DNA of 7,397 bases from assembly GCA_009782655.1 (NCBI GenBank), contig WRIQ01000047.1:1-7397 (forward strand), written 5' to 3'. The position numbers and the translations under genes are program-made. Numbering within the stretch: position 1 is the first letter of the stretch; each line of letters starts with the position of its first letter. Of this stretch, positions 6,714-7,397 are shown piece by piece. Origin of the DNA: Prolixibacteraceae bacterium. GTDB lineage: Bacteria > Bacteroidota > Bacteroidia > Bacteroidales > Prolixibacteraceae. The notes under the pieces were generated by a model. It was not told the origin of the DNA. It ran no database searches and saw nothing but the letters and a program-made list of their open reading frames with translations.

Positions 6714-6916
6714 TTCTGCGATTTTTCCCGATCAACAGCAAAACCGTGTGGAAACGACTTGAAAAACAATTCTGTTTAGAAAACCCTTTTCGGCCACGAA
6801 TTAAGCAAATTACACGGAATTTTTGGCGCTTTCTCTCCGGTGGCACAACTATTGACTATCCTCTGTTCGCAATTAATTAGAATGGAAAACGACATTTTGT
6901 CATTAATACAATTAAA

Positions 6917-7397
6917 ATGGGAAATTCAGGAAACGAGAGAAAAAACAACATATTTTTCACCGACCTAATGAATAATGACGCTGATTTTCTCCCTGTCATT
7001 ACCGACAGCAACGATGAGGAGATGCCCAATTTGCAGATGCCCGAAATCTTGCCAATTTTGCCGTTGCGCAACACAGTGCTTTTCCCCGGAGTAATCATTC
7101 CCATCACCGTGGGGCGGCAGAAATCGCTGAGACTCATTCAGGACACCAACGGCAGCGATAAACTACTGGGCGCTATCGCGCAAATCGATTCAAACAAGGA
7201 AGATCCGCAACCCGACGAGCTATACAAAACAGGGACAATAGCCGAAATTTTGAAAATTCTGGAAATGCCCGATGGCACGACCACCATAATCATACAAGGC
7301 AAACGCCGCTTTCAGGTGCGCGAATTTGTTGCCGATGCGCCCTATTTCAAGGCAAAAATCGACAGCCTTACGGAAACCATTCCCGTAAAAAATAAGG
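6917..7397 (+). CDS. lon: ATP-dependent protease Lon, N-terminal part only
   Basis: AAA+ serine protease of the cytoplasm that degrades misfolded and selected regulatory proteins. Only 160 codons are in the window, covering an acidic leader of about 40 residues (usual for Bacteroidota Lon) and most of the first subdomain of the substrate-recognition LON domain. Clear marks are EILPILPLRNTVLFPGVIIP (43-62) followed by ITVGRQKSLRLIQ, then LLGAIAQ, and TGTIAEILKILEMPDGTTT followed by IIIQGKRRFQV. The ATPase and Ser-Lys protease parts lie beyond the edge. The ATG at 6917 is the first in frame after a TAG at 6878-6880; a later in-frame ATG that follows DL in the leader is a less likely start. I could not assign a promoter with confidence in the 200 bp before it, though the rpmE2 terminator implies one exists there. 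Confidence 0.97.
   Translation, partial: MGNSGNERKNNIFFTDLMNNDADFLPVITDSNDEEMPNLQMPEILPILPLRNTVLFPGVIIPITVGRQKSLRLIQDTNGSDKLLGAIAQIDSNKEDPQPDELYKTGTIAEILKILEMPDGTTTIIIQGKRRFQVREFVADAPYFKAKIDSLTETIPVKNK

Overview
The window looks like a piece of a Bacteroidales (Bacteroidota) chromosome. The evidence is a zinc-free type B ribosomal protein L31, a Lon protease with a long acidic leader, a Dtd/MazG-like gene pair of a kind I associate with this order, a clear Bacteroidota-type promoter (ATTG, 19 bp, TATCTTTG) in front of the L31 gene, and A/T-rich leaders, mostly without Shine-Dalgarno sequences, in front of most genes. Genus cannot be fixed from the sequence alone.

Layout from left to right. 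(1) Positions 1-1751, minus strand: L-fucose isomerase (fucI), lacking only about its last ten residues beyond the window edge. (2) Positions 1752-2001: a divergent control region with a short palindrome and direct repeats that could be an operator. (3) Positions 2002-3222, plus strand: a DAACS-family cation symporter with acidic amino acid specificity residues. (4) Positions 3223-3392: a convergent AT-rich gap with no convincing terminator. (5) Positions 4212-3393, minus strand: dtd (D-aminoacyl-tRNA deacylase) followed 19 bp later by a MazG-like nucleotide pyrophosphohydrolase, a likely two-gene housecleaning operon. (6) Positions 4213-5005: no intact gene. It holds a nested foldback element of about 160 bp, then the C-terminal remnant of a sugar-transferring glycosyltransferase, then a frameshifted and truncated scrap of an ABC exporter ATPase. 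This is a decayed accessory patch between housekeeping genes. (7) Positions 5006-6169: an intact GNAT-like protein of 387 residues, unknown substrate. (8) Positions 6170-6712: promoter, rpmE2 and terminator, a self-contained unit. (9) Positions 6917-7397: the first 160 codons of lon, running off the right edge.

The intact genes are mostly ordinary: sugar catabolism, amino acid uptake, translation quality control, nucleotide sanitation, ribosome and proteolysis. I see no CRISPR array, toxin-antitoxin pair, phage gene, tRNA or rRNA, and no convincing new multi-gene system. The most unusual part is the 4256-4930 patch, where a palindromic element abuts two gene remnants.
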